A stretch of DNA of 64,000 bases from Segetibacter koreensis DSM 18137 (lineage in GTDB: Bacteria; Bacteroidota; Bacteroidia; Chitinophagales; Chitinophagaceae): the NCBI RefSeq assembly GCF_000374045.1, contig NZ_KB893314.1:1-64000 (forward strand), written 5' to 3'. The translations under genes were made by a program, and so were the position numbers. The notes under the pieces are model-generated. The model was not told the DNA's origin. It did no database searches and was given only the letters and a program-made list of their open reading frames with translations. Below, one piece after another: positions 33,233 through 42,697 of the stretch (positions are counted from its first letter, which is position 1; every line of letters starts with the position of its first letter).

Positions 33233-36200
33233 ATGCCATCCAAATCTAGTTGGATAGTAAAGCCGGTACTAACTGCGCTCTTGCTATTTCTATTTAACTC
33301 TGTTTTTGCCCAAAAAACTGTAACGGGCAAAATAATTAACAAAGCCGGAAATCAACCTATCTCTGGCGCTTCTATCAGGATAAAAGGATCAAATACCGGT
33401 ACACAAACAAACGATGAGGGAACTTTTTCAATTAATGTTCCTAAAAACAACAGCGTATTACAAATTTCTGTAGTAGGCTTCGAAAACATTGAAGTTCCTG
33501 TTAACAACCGTACCTCTTTAGGCACCGTATCATTAAATCCCACCACCTCTACCCTAAATGAAATAGTAGTAACCGGATACACAACCCAACGTAAAAAAGA
33601 CATTACCGGTTCGGTATCGGTCGTAAGCGCCAAAGAACTGGTAGCCAACCCGGGGTCAAACGTAGAAAGTTTGCTGCAGGGTAAAGCATCTGGTGTTACA
33701 GTAGGTACGTCAGGTGTACCTGGTGCTGGCGCATCTATCAGAATTAGGGGTTTTACAACTTTTAACCAAAATGAACCTTTATATGTAGTAGATGGTGCCC
33801 GAGTCGGATCAATTTCAGACCTAAATCCTAATGATATTGAATCTCTCCAGGTATTGAAAGATGCATCATCTGCTGCTGCTTATGGTGCTGCCGCAGCTAA
33901 CGGTGTTATTATTATAACAACCAAAAAAGGTAAGGGAAAGTCAAAAATAACTTATGACGCTTATTATGGTGTGCAATCTTTAACTAAGCAGTATGATCTT
34001 TTGAATACTGAAGAGTATGGCAGATATCTTTTACTACTTCAAAAAGGAATTCCCGGACAAACTAATACCACTTTCAATCTTGGACAATATAATGGCGGTC
34101 AGGCTTCTACTGCAACACCTGTTATTCCTGAGTATATTTTAGCTGGTACTGCAAGCGGTGTTCAGGCTGGCGATCCTGCTGCTGATCCGAGTAAATATAA
34201 GCTCGATTTAAATGATGTAAATGGAGAGGGCACTTATTTAATAGTTCCCGCAAATAAAACAGGTACAGACTGGATGAAAGCCGTAACACGGGCTGCGCCA
34301 ATGCAAAGTCATAATATCTCTGTATCAGGCGGCAGTGAAACAGGAAATTACTTGTTAGGACTTGGTTATTATAACCAGGATGGTATCATTGATTTTACTG
34401 GTTACAAAAGGTATTCCGTACGTGCTAACACCAACTTTATTGTCAAAAACAAAATTCGTGTAGGGGAAAACCTCCAATTAAGTTACATTGATAACAGAGG
34501 TTTTGATAACCAAAGTGAAGGAAATGCTATCTCTATGGCTTATCGTATGCAGCCGATAGTACCTGTATTTGACCTCAAGGGGAACTTTGCAGGAACCCGC
34601 GGTTCAAACCTGGGTAATGCTTCTAATCCTTATGCTGACCGTTACCGCGGCAAAGATAACAAGGACCGTAAGGTGGGTATTATAGGTTCTGCCTATGCCG
34701 AAGTTGATTTCTTAAAATATTTTACTGCAAAGACAGTATTAGGTATGGATTACGGAAATAGCAATTATTACTATTTCAACGTGCCGGCTTATGAGAACGC
34801 AGAAGGCAGAGGTGGCATAGGTAATTTTGGTGAGGGTGAAAGTTATAATTACCAGATGACATGGTATAACACACTTAGCTTTCATAAGCTCTTCCTTAAT
34901 AATCATGATGTTCGCGTTTTACTGGGAACAGAAATGGTTGAAGGTGCAGGACGCGGAGTAAACGCAAGCACCAATAATTATTTTTCATTCGACAGGAATT
35001 TCTGGCAGGTAAACTCCGGATTGAATACGACTCCTCATGGAGACAGCTATGAGTATCGTTACAGAAAGCAATCTCCTGTTATTGCAAAAGTGGATTATAA
35101 TTACCTGGATAAATATTTATTAAGTGCCTCATTCAGAAGAGATGGTTCATCCAATGCTTTTGGTCCGACTAACAAATATGGTAACTTCTCCTCAGTTAGT
35201 GCAGGATGGCGTATTTCTGAAGAAGCATTTATGCATAATAAGATAAGCTGGTTAAATGACCTTAAGTTACGTGCCGGCTGGGGAACCCTTGGTAATGATA
35301 ATATCAGGGATTTTGGCTTTCTTACTTCTTATTCTGCTGATCTTGGTAACGCAGGTTACCCCATTGATGGAAGCAATACAAGCTTTTCTCCAGGTTTAAG
35401 GCATAATACAATTGGCAATCCAAACATTAAATGGGAACAATCAGCTACTGTCAATGTAGGTTTAGATGCGACATTATTTCACAACAGCGTTAACCTGGTT
35501 GTAGATGTTTATAACCGCAAGACAACGGACTTGTTGTATGAAAGACAATTAGACCCTATTGCTTTTGGTAACGTAAGCAGGCAGCCCGTAAACATTGGTG
35601 AAATGAAGAACAAAGGCGTAGATATAGGCCTTAATTACAGAGCTAATGTAGGTAAAGACTTTAAGTTTGACGGAGGTGTAACTTTTTCTCTCTATAGAAA
35701 CACTGTTGGAGATATAGCCGATCCATTTTTTGAAGGTAACAGATCAAGAATTGACCCATTCAACCGTTCTGTAACCGGACGGCCAATTTCAAGCTTTTAC
35801 GGATATATAATTGATGGTTTCTTCCAAAACCAGGCAGAAGTAGATGCTTTGGAACAAGACAATAAAGGCATTGGCAAATGGAGATATAAAGACATTTCCG
35901 GACCGGGAGGCAAGCCTGATGGTAAAATAACGCCTGAGGATAGAACTTTTATGGGCAGTCCACATCCTAATTTCACTGCAGGTATAAACCTGAACGCTTC
36001 TTATAAAAACTTTGACTTTTCCACTTTTTTATATTGGAAAGACGGAGGAGAAATTGTTAACTATGTGCGCTATTGGACAGACTTCAATACCTTCCAGGGC
36101 AACAGGGACAAAAGAGTTTTGTATGATAGCTGGACACCAGATCACAGAAATGCTAAACTGCCTGTATTAGATGCTTCTGATGGTGCAAGTGGACAGGTTC

Positions 36201-36499
36201 CTGTCAGCTATTATGTTGAACCAGGAGGTTATTTAAGACTTAAAAACCTTTCAGTTGGATACACACTTCCCGCAAGTGTTCTTAAACGTTTTAATATAGA
36301 CCGCTTAAGAATATACGTACAAACTCAAAATTTATTTACTATTACGAAATACACTGGTTTAGATCCTGAGATTACTACTCAGCAAGTAGGCAGAGGAGAT
36401 TATAGACAAGCCAGGTCTGATGCTAATAGTTTAGGTGTAGACTACGGAAATTTCCCAACACCAAGAATTATAACAGGAGGTATAAACCTGACTTTCTAA
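33233..36499 (+). CDS. SusC/RagA TonB-linked outer-membrane transporter
   Basis: A 1088-residue TonB-dependent transporter of the SusC type. After the signal peptide (about residues 1-26) comes a carboxypeptidase D regulatory-like beta domain (KTVTGKIINKAGNQPISGASI), then the TonB-box region and plug with IVVTGYTTQRKKDITGSV, the PLYVVDGARV signature and DASSAAAYGAAAANGVIIITTKK. The remaining 800 residues are beta-barrel with a C-terminal aromatic end (GGINLTF). It would import a glycan or other large ligand captured by the SusD-like lipoprotein encoded 32 bases downstream. The start is ATG 33233; upstream TTG is in frame but improbable. No glycoside hydrolase or regulator is next to it, so the substrate cannot be read from context. 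Confidence 0.95.
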   Translation: MPSKSSWIVKPVLTALLLFLFNSVFAQKTVTGKIINKAGNQPISGASIRIKGSNTGTQTNDEGTFSINVPKNNSVLQISVVGFENIEVPVNNRTSLGTVSLNPTTSTLNEIVVTGYTTQRKKDITGSVSVVSAKELVANPGSNVESLLQGKASGVTVGTSGVPGAGASIRIRGFTTFNQNEPLYVVDGARVGSISDLNPNDIESLQVLKDASSAAAYGAAAANGVIIITTKKGKGKSKITYDAYYGVQSLTKQYDLLNTEEYGRYLLLLQKGIPGQTNTTFNLGQYNGGQASTATPVIPEYILAGTASGVQAGDPAADPSKYKLDLNDVNGEGTYLIVPANKTGTDWMKAVTRAAPMQSHNISVSGGSETGNYLLGLGYYNQDGIIDFTGYKRYSVRANTNFIVKNKIRVGENLQLSYIDNRGFDNQSEGNAISMAYRMQPIVPVFDLKGNFAGTRGSNLGNASNPYADRYRGKDNKDRKVGIIGSAYAEVDFLKYFTAKTVLGMDYGNSNYYYFNVPAYENAEGRGGIGNFGEGESYNYQMTWYNTLSFHKLFLNNHDVRVLLGTEMVEGAGRGVNASTNNYFSFDRNFWQVNSGLNTTPHGDSYEYRYRKQSPVIAKVDYNYLDKYLLSASFRRDGSSNAFGPTNKYGNFSSVSAGWRISEEAFMHNKISWLNDLKLRAGWGTLGNDNIRDFGFLTSYSADLGNAGYPIDGSNTSFSPGLRHNTIGNPNIKWEQSATVNVGLDATLFHNSVNLVVDVYNRKTTDLLYERQLDPIAFGNVSRQPVNIGEMKNKGVDIGLNYRANVGKDFKFDGGVTFSLYRNTVGDIADPFFEGNRSRIDPFNRSVTGRPISSFYGYIIDGFFQNQAEVDALEQDNKGIGKWRYKDISGPGGKPDGKITPEDRTFMGSPHPNFTAGINLNASYKNFDFSTFLYWKDGGEIVNYVRYWTDFNTFQGNRDKRVLYDSWTPDHRNAKLPVLDASDGASGQVPVSYYVEPGGYLRLKNLSVGYTLPASVLKRFNIDRLRIYVQTQNLFTITKYTGLDPEITTQQVGRGDYRQARSDANSLGVDYGNFPTPRIITGGINLTF

Positions 36500-36531
36500 A
36501 TTAAAAACAGCTTAAAGATCAATAAAAATAT

Positions 36532-38241
36532 ATGAAAAGAAATAAATTTCAATTACTCGTTTTAGGCCTTACGCTTATAGCGGGTACGCTCATACTGCAG
36601 GCTTGCAAAAAAACCTTCTTAGATGCTCAGCCGTATGGTCAATATAGTACTGAACTTATTAAAAATAAAAAAGGTTTAGAAGGTTTATTGGTTGGAGCTT
36701 ATGGGGTTTTAGACGGCCAAGGTGTATCAGGAGATTCATGGGAAACTTCTGCTTTAAATTGGGCAACTGCAGGCGTAGCAGCGGATGATGACTATAAAGG
36801 GACCGATGCAAATGACCAACCCCAGATGACTGAAGTGGAGCAATATAAATCTCAACCTACCAACCGATACTTTTATAACAAATGGCTGGCCGTGTACGAA
36901 GGGGTTTCGAGGTCAAATGATGTAATTCGGCTGGCGAATGATCCTGCGATTACTTTAACCGATGATGAAAAGAAAAACATCATGGGACAGGCAAGATTCT
37001 TAAGAGGTCATTTTCATTTTGAAGCAAAGAAATTGTGGAACAATGTACCTTACATTTCAGATTCAACCACAAAATATAGCAATACTGCAGATATATGGCC
37101 AAATATAGAGGAAGACCTAAAATTTGCATACGACAATCTTCCTGAAACGCAGGATTTGGCTGGAAAGGTAAATAAATGGGCCGCTGCCTGCTATCTTGCT
37201 AAGGCATACATGTACCAACATAAGTATATGGAAGCAAAAGCCTTATATGATATTATTACCGTTAGCGGTCAAACATCGCAAGGTAAAAAGTATGCTTTGC
37301 AGGATGCCTTCTGGAAGAACTTTGATGCATCTTTCGACAATAATTCAGAAGAAGCGTTTGGTATAGCAACAGCAGCTTCAGGTAATGTGGATGCAAGTGG
37401 TGAAGCATCTTTAGGCCTCGCTTTTCCTTATGGAGGAGATTTCGGTTGCTGTGGTTTCTTTCAACCTTCTCAAAACCTGGTTAATGCTTATAAAACAAGC
37501 GCTGATGGCTTGCCTCTCTTTAATACTTTTAATGATGCTGATCTTAAAAACGACGCAGGTTTAAAAAGTGAAGATCCTTTTCAAAATGATGTCGTTACTC
37601 CATTAGATCCAAGGTTAGACTGGTCAGTTGGCAGACGCGGTGTTCCTTTTTGGGATTGGGGTCCTCACCCGGGTTACTCCTGGATCAGGGATCAGAACTA
37701 TGCTGGTCCTTTCAGCCCTAAAAAGCACATCTATTCTAAAAAAGATGTTGGTACCCTTACCTCTTCCGGATGGCATAATATAACTGCAAAAGATGTTTAT
37801 TTAATCCGTTATGCAGATGTATTACTAATGGCTGCAGAAGCAGAAATAGAAGTAGGTTCGTTAGAAAAAGCGCGGGAATATATAAATATAGTTCGTGCAC
37901 GAGCTAAAAACCCTGCCAGCTGGGTGCCAAATGCACCTGCGAACTATGTAATTAATATTTATACCACTCCGTTTGCAGATCAGACTGCAGCAAGAACAGC
38001 AGTACGTTTCGAAAGAAGACTGGAACTGGCTCATGAAGGTCATCGTTTCTTTGACCTCGTGCGTTGGGGCATTGCTGCTGAAACATTGAATACTTATCTT
38101 GCTAAAGAAAAGACTAAACGTATTTATAAGCAAACTGCTGTGTTTACTAAAGGTAAGAATGAGTATTTCCCAATTCCGGCAGCGATTATAGATGTAGCTG
38201 CAAAATATGGTAATACATTAAAACAAAACCCAGGCTACTAA
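36532..38241 (+). CDS. SusD/RagB family surface lipoprotein
   Basis: A 569-residue lipoprotein with the lipidation Cys at position 25 (ILQACKKTFLD). It has the SusD plan: N-terminal helical TPR-like repeats (YNKWLAVYEGVSRSNDVIRL, QARFLRGHFHFEAKKLWNNVPYI) and the C-terminal RagB domain with ARTAVRFERRLELAHEGHRFFDLVRWG and EYFPIPAAIID. SusD proteins form the lid over the SusC barrel and bind ligand. It is encoded 32 bases after susC in one operon and followed by a strong terminator. A Trp-rich loop (WDWGPHPGYSWIRDQNY) might belong to the ligand-binding face; that is a guess. Confidence 0.95.
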   Translation: MKRNKFQLLVLGLTLIAGTLILQACKKTFLDAQPYGQYSTELIKNKKGLEGLLVGAYGVLDGQGVSGDSWETSALNWATAGVAADDDYKGTDANDQPQMTEVEQYKSQPTNRYFYNKWLAVYEGVSRSNDVIRLANDPAITLTDDEKKNIMGQARFLRGHFHFEAKKLWNNVPYISDSTTKYSNTADIWPNIEEDLKFAYDNLPETQDLAGKVNKWAAACYLAKAYMYQHKYMEAKALYDIITVSGQTSQGKKYALQDAFWKNFDASFDNNSEEAFGIATAASGNVDASGEASLGLAFPYGGDFGCCGFFQPSQNLVNAYKTSADGLPLFNTFNDADLKNDAGLKSEDPFQNDVVTPLDPRLDWSVGRRGVPFWDWGPHPGYSWIRDQNYAGPFSPKKHIYSKKDVGTLTSSGWHNITAKDVYLIRYADVLLMAAEAEIEVGSLEKAREYINIVRARAKNPASWVPNAPANYVINIYTTPFADQTAARTAVRFERRLELAHEGHRFFDLVRWGIAAETLNTYLAKEKTKRIYKQTAVFTKGKNEYFPIPAAIIDVAAKYGNTLKQNPGY

Positions 38242-38253
38242 AAATTAATATTT

Positions 38254-38303
38254 TAAACAAAAAGAGGTTGTCTTCCTAATCGAAGACAACCTCTTTTTGT
38301 TTA
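38254..38303. terminator. Perfect 22-bp bidirectional terminator
   Basis: TAAACAAAAAGAGGTTGTCTTC (arm 1, first 22 bases from 38254) is mirrored exactly in 38282-38303, with a 6-base loop. Because the outer stem is A/T-rich on both sides, it gives a T run in either direction. It serves susD on the plus strand and the pgl-zwf operon on the minus strand. Confidence 0.85.
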
Positions 38304-38337
38304 TGCGAAAAACAATAAAAGTTACAAGCAATTCAAA

Positions 38338-39069
38338 TTAAATGGATTGCTGTGTAAGATTAGAAGCGGCTGCATTATCAAGAAACCATTGTACTTCCCC
38401 ACCTACTGGTTTTATAAGCTGCGCCGGATAATTATTTATATCAGTCTTATCTTCAATTACATGATGAACTGCTTCTGCTTTTCCTTCTCCGTAAACCAAA
38501 AATGCTATATGGTGAGCGTTACTAATTAACGGAGCATTAATTGTAATTCTATACATTTTTTGATCCTCAAGAAAAACTTCCTTTACAGATGGTTCCTTGT
38601 CATTTAAAACTGCTGTATATGGAAATAATGAAGCTGTATGTGAATTATCACCAAGACCTAGCAATACAAGGTCAAAACGCGCTTCTTCGCCTTTGAAAAA
38701 TTGTTGTATAGTCTCTGCATATTTTTGTGCAGCAACCCGCGGTTCTACACTTGTGTCAACAGGAAATATTTGAGACTCGGAAATTCTTAGAGGATCAAAC
38801 AAAGCTGTTTTTGCCATTAAATAGTTACTGTTGGGGTCAGAATGTGGCACATATCGCTCGTCTCCGAAGAAAAAATAGACCTTTCTCCAATCTATCTTTT
38901 TTGCATATTCAGATGCCAACAACTCGTATAGCTTTTTTGGAGAGCTGCCACCTGATAGTGCAACTGAAAACATTCCTTTTGTAGTTATTGCCTGTTGAGC
39001 AACCGTTGCAAAATATTCCGCTAATTTTTCAAGAACTTCCTTCTCGGTTTTATAAGTATTCAACTTCAT
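38338..39069 (-). CDS. pgl: 6-phosphogluconolactonase
   Basis: A 243-residue enzyme of the SOL/DevB type. Signatures are SVALSGGSSPKKLYELLAS, WRKVYFFFGDERYVPHSDPNSNYLMAK and DLVLLGLGDNSHTASLFPYT, which hold the active-site residues of the NagB/Pgl superfamily. It hydrolyses 6-phosphogluconolactone, the product of Zwf, to 6-phosphogluconate. The start codon overlaps the zwf stop by 4 bases, so translation is coupled. It is the final gene of the pentose phosphate operon. Confidence 0.96.
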   Translation of the reverse strand: MKLNTYKTEKEVLEKLAEYFATVAQQAITTKGMFSVALSGGSSPKKLYELLASEYAKKIDWRKVYFFFGDERYVPHSDPNSNYLMAKTALFDPLRISESQIFPVDTSVEPRVAAQKYAETIQQFFKGEEARFDLVLLGLGDNSHTASLFPYTAVLNDKEPSVKEVFLEDQKMYRITINAPLISNAHHIAFLVYGEGKAEAVHHVIEDKTDINNYPAQLIKPVGGEVQWFLDNAAASNLTQQSI

Positions 39070-40589
39070 TTACTTCCGCTTTTTTTATTGACAGGTAATG
39101 TAAACCAATGAAATCCATCACGGGCTATGAGTGCTTCAGCAAGTTCAGGCCCCCATGAGTCAGCAGAATAATTCGGAAAATTTAAACTCTTTTTGTTGTT
39201 CCATGTTGATAAAACAGGCATAATCAAATCCCAGGCTTCTTCGACCTGGTCGCCCCGCATAAACAGCGTTTGATCACCCATCATTGTATCAAGCAACAAT
39301 GTTTCATAAGCTTCAGGAGCCTGGCTCGCATAAGTTCCTTTATAATCAAAAACCATGTCAACTGTATTTAAAATCATATCGAGGCCGGGACGCTTTGCCT
39401 GAACCTCGAGTCGTATGCTCATTTCGGGTTGTATACTTATTATCAGGCGGTTTTGCTGCCAGCTTTCCACTGCTTCTTTTGGAAATACAAAATGTGGTAC
39501 ATCTTTGAATTGTATACTTATTACCGACGAAGCCTGGTGCATACGTTTTCCGGTACGTACATAGAAAGGAACTCCCTGCCACCGCCAATTGTCAATGAAA
39601 AATTTTATTGCTGCAAAAGTCTCTGTATTAGAGTCAGGATCAACCTTTGCCTCTTCCCGGTAGCCCGGCACCTGCTTCCCTTCCATCCATCCTTTACCAT
39701 ATTGTCCTCTTACCGCAGACATGCGAACATCATCGGGTGTAAATTTGCGCATGGCCCTTAGTACATCAACTTTGCGGTTTCGCACTTCGTCGGCATTGAA
39801 ATTAATAGGAGGTTCCATAGCGATAATACAGAGAAGCTGTAACAAATGATTTTGTATCATATCGCGCAGCGCACCTGCTTTGTCATAGTAGTCTCCTCGG
39901 TCCTCAACTCCAAGCTGTTCTGTTACTGAAATCTGTACATGTTCAATATAACTTCGATTCCATACCGGCTCTAAAATAGAATTGGCAAATCGAAAGGCAA
40001 GAATATTTTGTACTGTTTCTTTGCCAAGATAATGGTCAATGCGATAAATCTGTCGTTCTGTAAAAATGCTTCCCAGCAGCTTGTTCAACTCTTTGGCAGA
40101 TTCTAGGTCGTGACCAAAAGGTTTTTCTATAACAATTCTTGTTTTATCAGGATCAGTCCCCAGGTTACTCTTAGAAATATTTTTAGCAATGATTGGGAAA
40201 AAGTTAGGTGATACAGCCAGGTAATATATTACGGTTGCTTTTGCGTTCCATTCATTATTGTGGTTTTCGATTCTCGTCCCAAACTCCTTATAGCTATCTG
40301 GATTAGTGGCATCCGCTATCTGGTAGTAAATATGTTGTGAGAATTCTTCCCACTTTCCGTCTTCAGCTTTTCCACTCCTTGAAAACTGGTTTATCCCCTC
40401 ATGCAATTTTACCTTATACTCATCATCAGTTAACTTAGTACGACCTGTGCCAATTATAGAAAATTGTTCCGGAAGCCACCCGTCCAGAAACAAATTGTAT
40501 AGAGCAGGAGCAAGTTTGCGGTAATTAAGATCACCTGTACCTCCAAAAATAATAAAGATGGTAGGTTCAGATTTTGAAGTTCGGATCAT
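39066..40589 (-). CDS. zwf: Glucose-6-phosphate 1-dehydrogenase
   Basis: A 507-residue dehydrogenase. The coenzyme loop is GGTGDLNYRKLAPALY near the N-terminus, and the active-site motif RIDHYLGKETVQN holds the catalytic His and the substrate-binding Tyr/Lys. FVRTGKRM-type motif appears as FYVRTGKRMHQ. It oxidises glucose 6-phosphate to 6-phosphogluconolactone and reduces NADP+. It overlaps pgl by 4 bases and follows gnd, so the oxidative branch is encoded as zwf-pgl with gnd upstream in one run. Confidence 0.97.
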   Translation of the reverse strand: MIRTSKSEPTIFIIFGGTGDLNYRKLAPALYNLFLDGWLPEQFSIIGTGRTKLTDDEYKVKLHEGINQFSRSGKAEDGKWEEFSQHIYYQIADATNPDSYKEFGTRIENHNNEWNAKATVIYYLAVSPNFFPIIAKNISKSNLGTDPDKTRIVIEKPFGHDLESAKELNKLLGSIFTERQIYRIDHYLGKETVQNILAFRFANSILEPVWNRSYIEHVQISVTEQLGVEDRGDYYDKAGALRDMIQNHLLQLLCIIAMEPPINFNADEVRNRKVDVLRAMRKFTPDDVRMSAVRGQYGKGWMEGKQVPGYREEAKVDPDSNTETFAAIKFFIDNWRWQGVPFYVRTGKRMHQASSVISIQFKDVPHFVFPKEAVESWQQNRLIISIQPEMSIRLEVQAKRPGLDMILNTVDMVFDYKGTYASQAPEAYETLLLDTMMGDQTLFMRGDQVEEAWDLIMPVLSTWNNKKSLNFPNYSADSWGPELAEALIARDGFHWFTLPVNKKSGSK

Positions 40590-40607
40590 GCTATTTTTAT
40601 AAGATAA

Positions 40608-42059
40608 TTATGTATTATGTATTAAATCTTCTTCATTCTCAGCAAGCCATTGCGTATGAAAAACACCCTCTTTGCCAATCAGTTCATAGGTGTGAGCGCC
40701 AAAATAGTCGCGCTGAGCCTGTATTAGGTTCGAGGGCATTCGCTTGCTTCTAAAGGCGTCAAAATAACTTAGTGAAGATGCGTAAGCAGGCATGGCAATA
40801 CCTGCAGCAGTTGCTTTTGATACTATTGACCTTGCTCCGGGCAGAGCTTCTGCAATCAATTCCTTTACTTTGCCGTCCAGCAGTAAATGCTGAAGAGACG
40901 GATCTTTTTGATAAGCATTAAAAATATCATTAAGAAACAGCGATCGGATAATACAACCTCCCCGCCAGATTTTTGCTATCTCATCCAGGTTTAAATTATA
41001 TTGAAAATCTTTAGAAGCTTTTTGCAACAAATGCATTCCTTGAGAATAAGTAATGATCATGCTGAAGAAAAAGGCTTTTTCTAATTCTGCCACAATAGTA
41101 TCTGTATTATCGTTATCAAGTTGCGTTTCTTCAGTACTATATAAAGTGGCAGCTTTTTCTCTCAGCTGCTTATACTTCGATAGATCTCGCATTGCAACTG
41201 CGGTGTCGATGGTCGTTATTGGTGTTTCCAGATCCATTGCAACCTGCGAAGTCCATTTACCGGTTCCCTTCGCCCTTGCTTCATCTTTTATATCATCTAC
41301 CAGCAAATGATCAGTACCGGGAGCTTTAAAAGCAAAAATATCTTTAGTAATATCAATTAAAAAAGATTGTAACCGGCCTTCATCCCATTTCTCAAATACC
41401 TTATGAATTGCATCATTGTCAAATTTTAACCCGTTTTTCAGCAATTCATATGTTTCAGCAATTAATTGCATTAAACCATATTCTATGCCATTGTGAACCA
41501 TTTTTACAAAATGACCTGCAGCGCCGGGTCCAATATAAGTGACACAAGGCTCGCCGTCTACTTTTGCAGCGATGGCGTCAAACACCGGTTTCATTTGTGA
41601 ATAGGCCTGCTTATCTCCCCCTGGCATCATACTGGGGCCTTTTCTTGCACCTTCTTCTCCCCCTGATATTCCCATGCCGAAAAAGTGCAATCCCTTTGCT
41701 TCCAGTTCAGTTACGCGTCTTGTTGTGTCAGTAAAATGGGAATTACCGCCATCAATTAAAATATCACCTTTATCCAGTAATGGTGTCATTTCTTTAATCA
41801 CACTATCCACAATTTTTCCCGCAGGAACCAACATGATAATTGAGCGTGGCGTTTGAAGACTTTGAACAAAATCATGTGCTGATGTAAAGGCCTTGACTGG
41901 TTTCCCGTGTCCTTCTTTTTCAAGCAGTGCTACCTGTGCAGGGTTTTTATCAAAGCCCGCAACAGCAAAGCCGTGATCAGCCATATTCAACAAAAGATTG
42001 CGGCCCATCGTACCAAGACCTATCATTCCAAAAGTATATTTATTACTTGTTTCGCTCAT
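40608..42059 (-). CDS. gnd: 6-phosphogluconate dehydrogenase, decarboxylating
   Basis: A 483-residue enzyme of the long form. The coenzyme loop GLGTMGRNLLLNMADHG lies at the N-terminus, GISGGEEGARKGPSMMPGG is the substrate loop, and KMVHNGIEYGLMQLIAETY holds the catalytic Lys and the conserved His-Asn. The C-terminal helical domain ends with GVFHTQWL. It converts 6-phosphogluconate to ribulose 5-phosphate and carbon dioxide, and gives NADPH. It is encoded 2 bases after the HAD phosphatase gene. Confidence 0.97.
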   Translation of the reverse strand: MSETSNKYTFGMIGLGTMGRNLLLNMADHGFAVAGFDKNPAQVALLEKEGHGKPVKAFTSAHDFVQSLQTPRSIIMLVPAGKIVDSVIKEMTPLLDKGDILIDGGNSHFTDTTRRVTELEAKGLHFFGMGISGGEEGARKGPSMMPGGDKQAYSQMKPVFDAIAAKVDGEPCVTYIGPGAAGHFVKMVHNGIEYGLMQLIAETYELLKNGLKFDNDAIHKVFEKWDEGRLQSFLIDITKDIFAFKAPGTDHLLVDDIKDEARAKGTGKWTSQVAMDLETPITTIDTAVAMRDLSKYKQLREKAATLYSTEETQLDNDNTDTIVAELEKAFFFSMIITYSQGMHLLQKASKDFQYNLNLDEIAKIWRGGCIIRSLFLNDIFNAYQKDPSLQHLLLDGKVKELIAEALPGARSIVSKATAAGIAMPAYASSLSYFDAFRSKRMPSNLIQAQRDYFGAHTYELIGKEGVFHTQWLAENEEDLIHNT

Positions 42060-42061
42060 TG

Positions 42062-42685
42062 TTATGTAAAGTTTTCAAGTTTAAATTGTTCCAATATTTG
42101 TATGGTAGATGCAGGGCTGGTATGATGCATAGCGCGAATACCTAATCTGCTTGCAGCATGAACAAACATAATGCGATCATCAAAATATATACATTGCTCA
42201 GGAGGCGCCTGGGCAATTCCCATAGCCAGTTGAAATATACCGGGATCTGGCTTACGCATCTTTACTTCACATGAAGAAATGAACGCATCGAAGCAATCAT
42301 GCAGCTTAAACTTTTTTACCCGGTATTCGTTAAACTCCCTGCCTTCATTATTAATAGAAATAATACGAAAACCGCTGTCTGCTTTCCATTCTTTCAGCCA
42401 TTGCAACATTTCGGGCAACTCCTGGGATTGAGAAAACATAAATTCTTTAAAATCTTCTCTAGGGAAGTCACGGGGATGATTGAAAATAACAGTATCTAAA
42501 TACTCATCCAGAGTGATTTTTCCAATCTCATAAATATTAAATATAAAATTGTGTAACGCATCAACTTCTGCAAAATCAAGATTAAACTTTTCGCATGCTT
42601 TTTTTCTTGACTCAGATCCCCACCCATTAGTTAATAATACCCCACCTATGTCGAGAAAAAGAATTTTTGCATGTGTACTTTCCAT
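42062..42685 (-). CDS. HAD-superfamily hydrolase (subfamily IA)
   Basis: A 207-residue HAD phosphatase. Motif I is FLDIGGVLLTNGWG (Asp nucleophile DIGG; the second Asp of the usual DxD is replaced by Gly), motif II is ISINNEGREF, the Lys of motif III is in CEVKMRKPDPGIF, and motif IV is IYFDDRIMFVHAA. The DIGGV form occurs in the epoxide hydrolase N-terminal and YihX-like phosphatases (alpha-D-glucose 1-phosphate phosphatase). Its place between tal and gnd suggests a sugar-phosphate substrate or a clean-up role; the exact substrate is unknown. Spacing of 2 bases to gnd and 12 bases to tal shows it is part of the operon. Confidence 0.86.
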   Translation of the reverse strand: MESTHAKILFLDIGGVLLTNGWGSESRKKACEKFNLDFAEVDALHNFIFNIYEIGKITLDEYLDTVIFNHPRDFPREDFKEFMFSQSQELPEMLQWLKEWKADSGFRIISINNEGREFNEYRVKKFKLHDCFDAFISSCEVKMRKPDPGIFQLAMGIAQAPPEQCIYFDDRIMFVHAASRLGIRAMHHTSPASTIQILEQFKLENFT

Positions 42686-42697
42686 TAGTGGAATTAT

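Noticed and set aside
38254-38303. Possible small RNA gene or insertion site
   Set aside because: The perfect stem with flanking A and T runs between convergent genes is fully explained as a bidirectional terminator.
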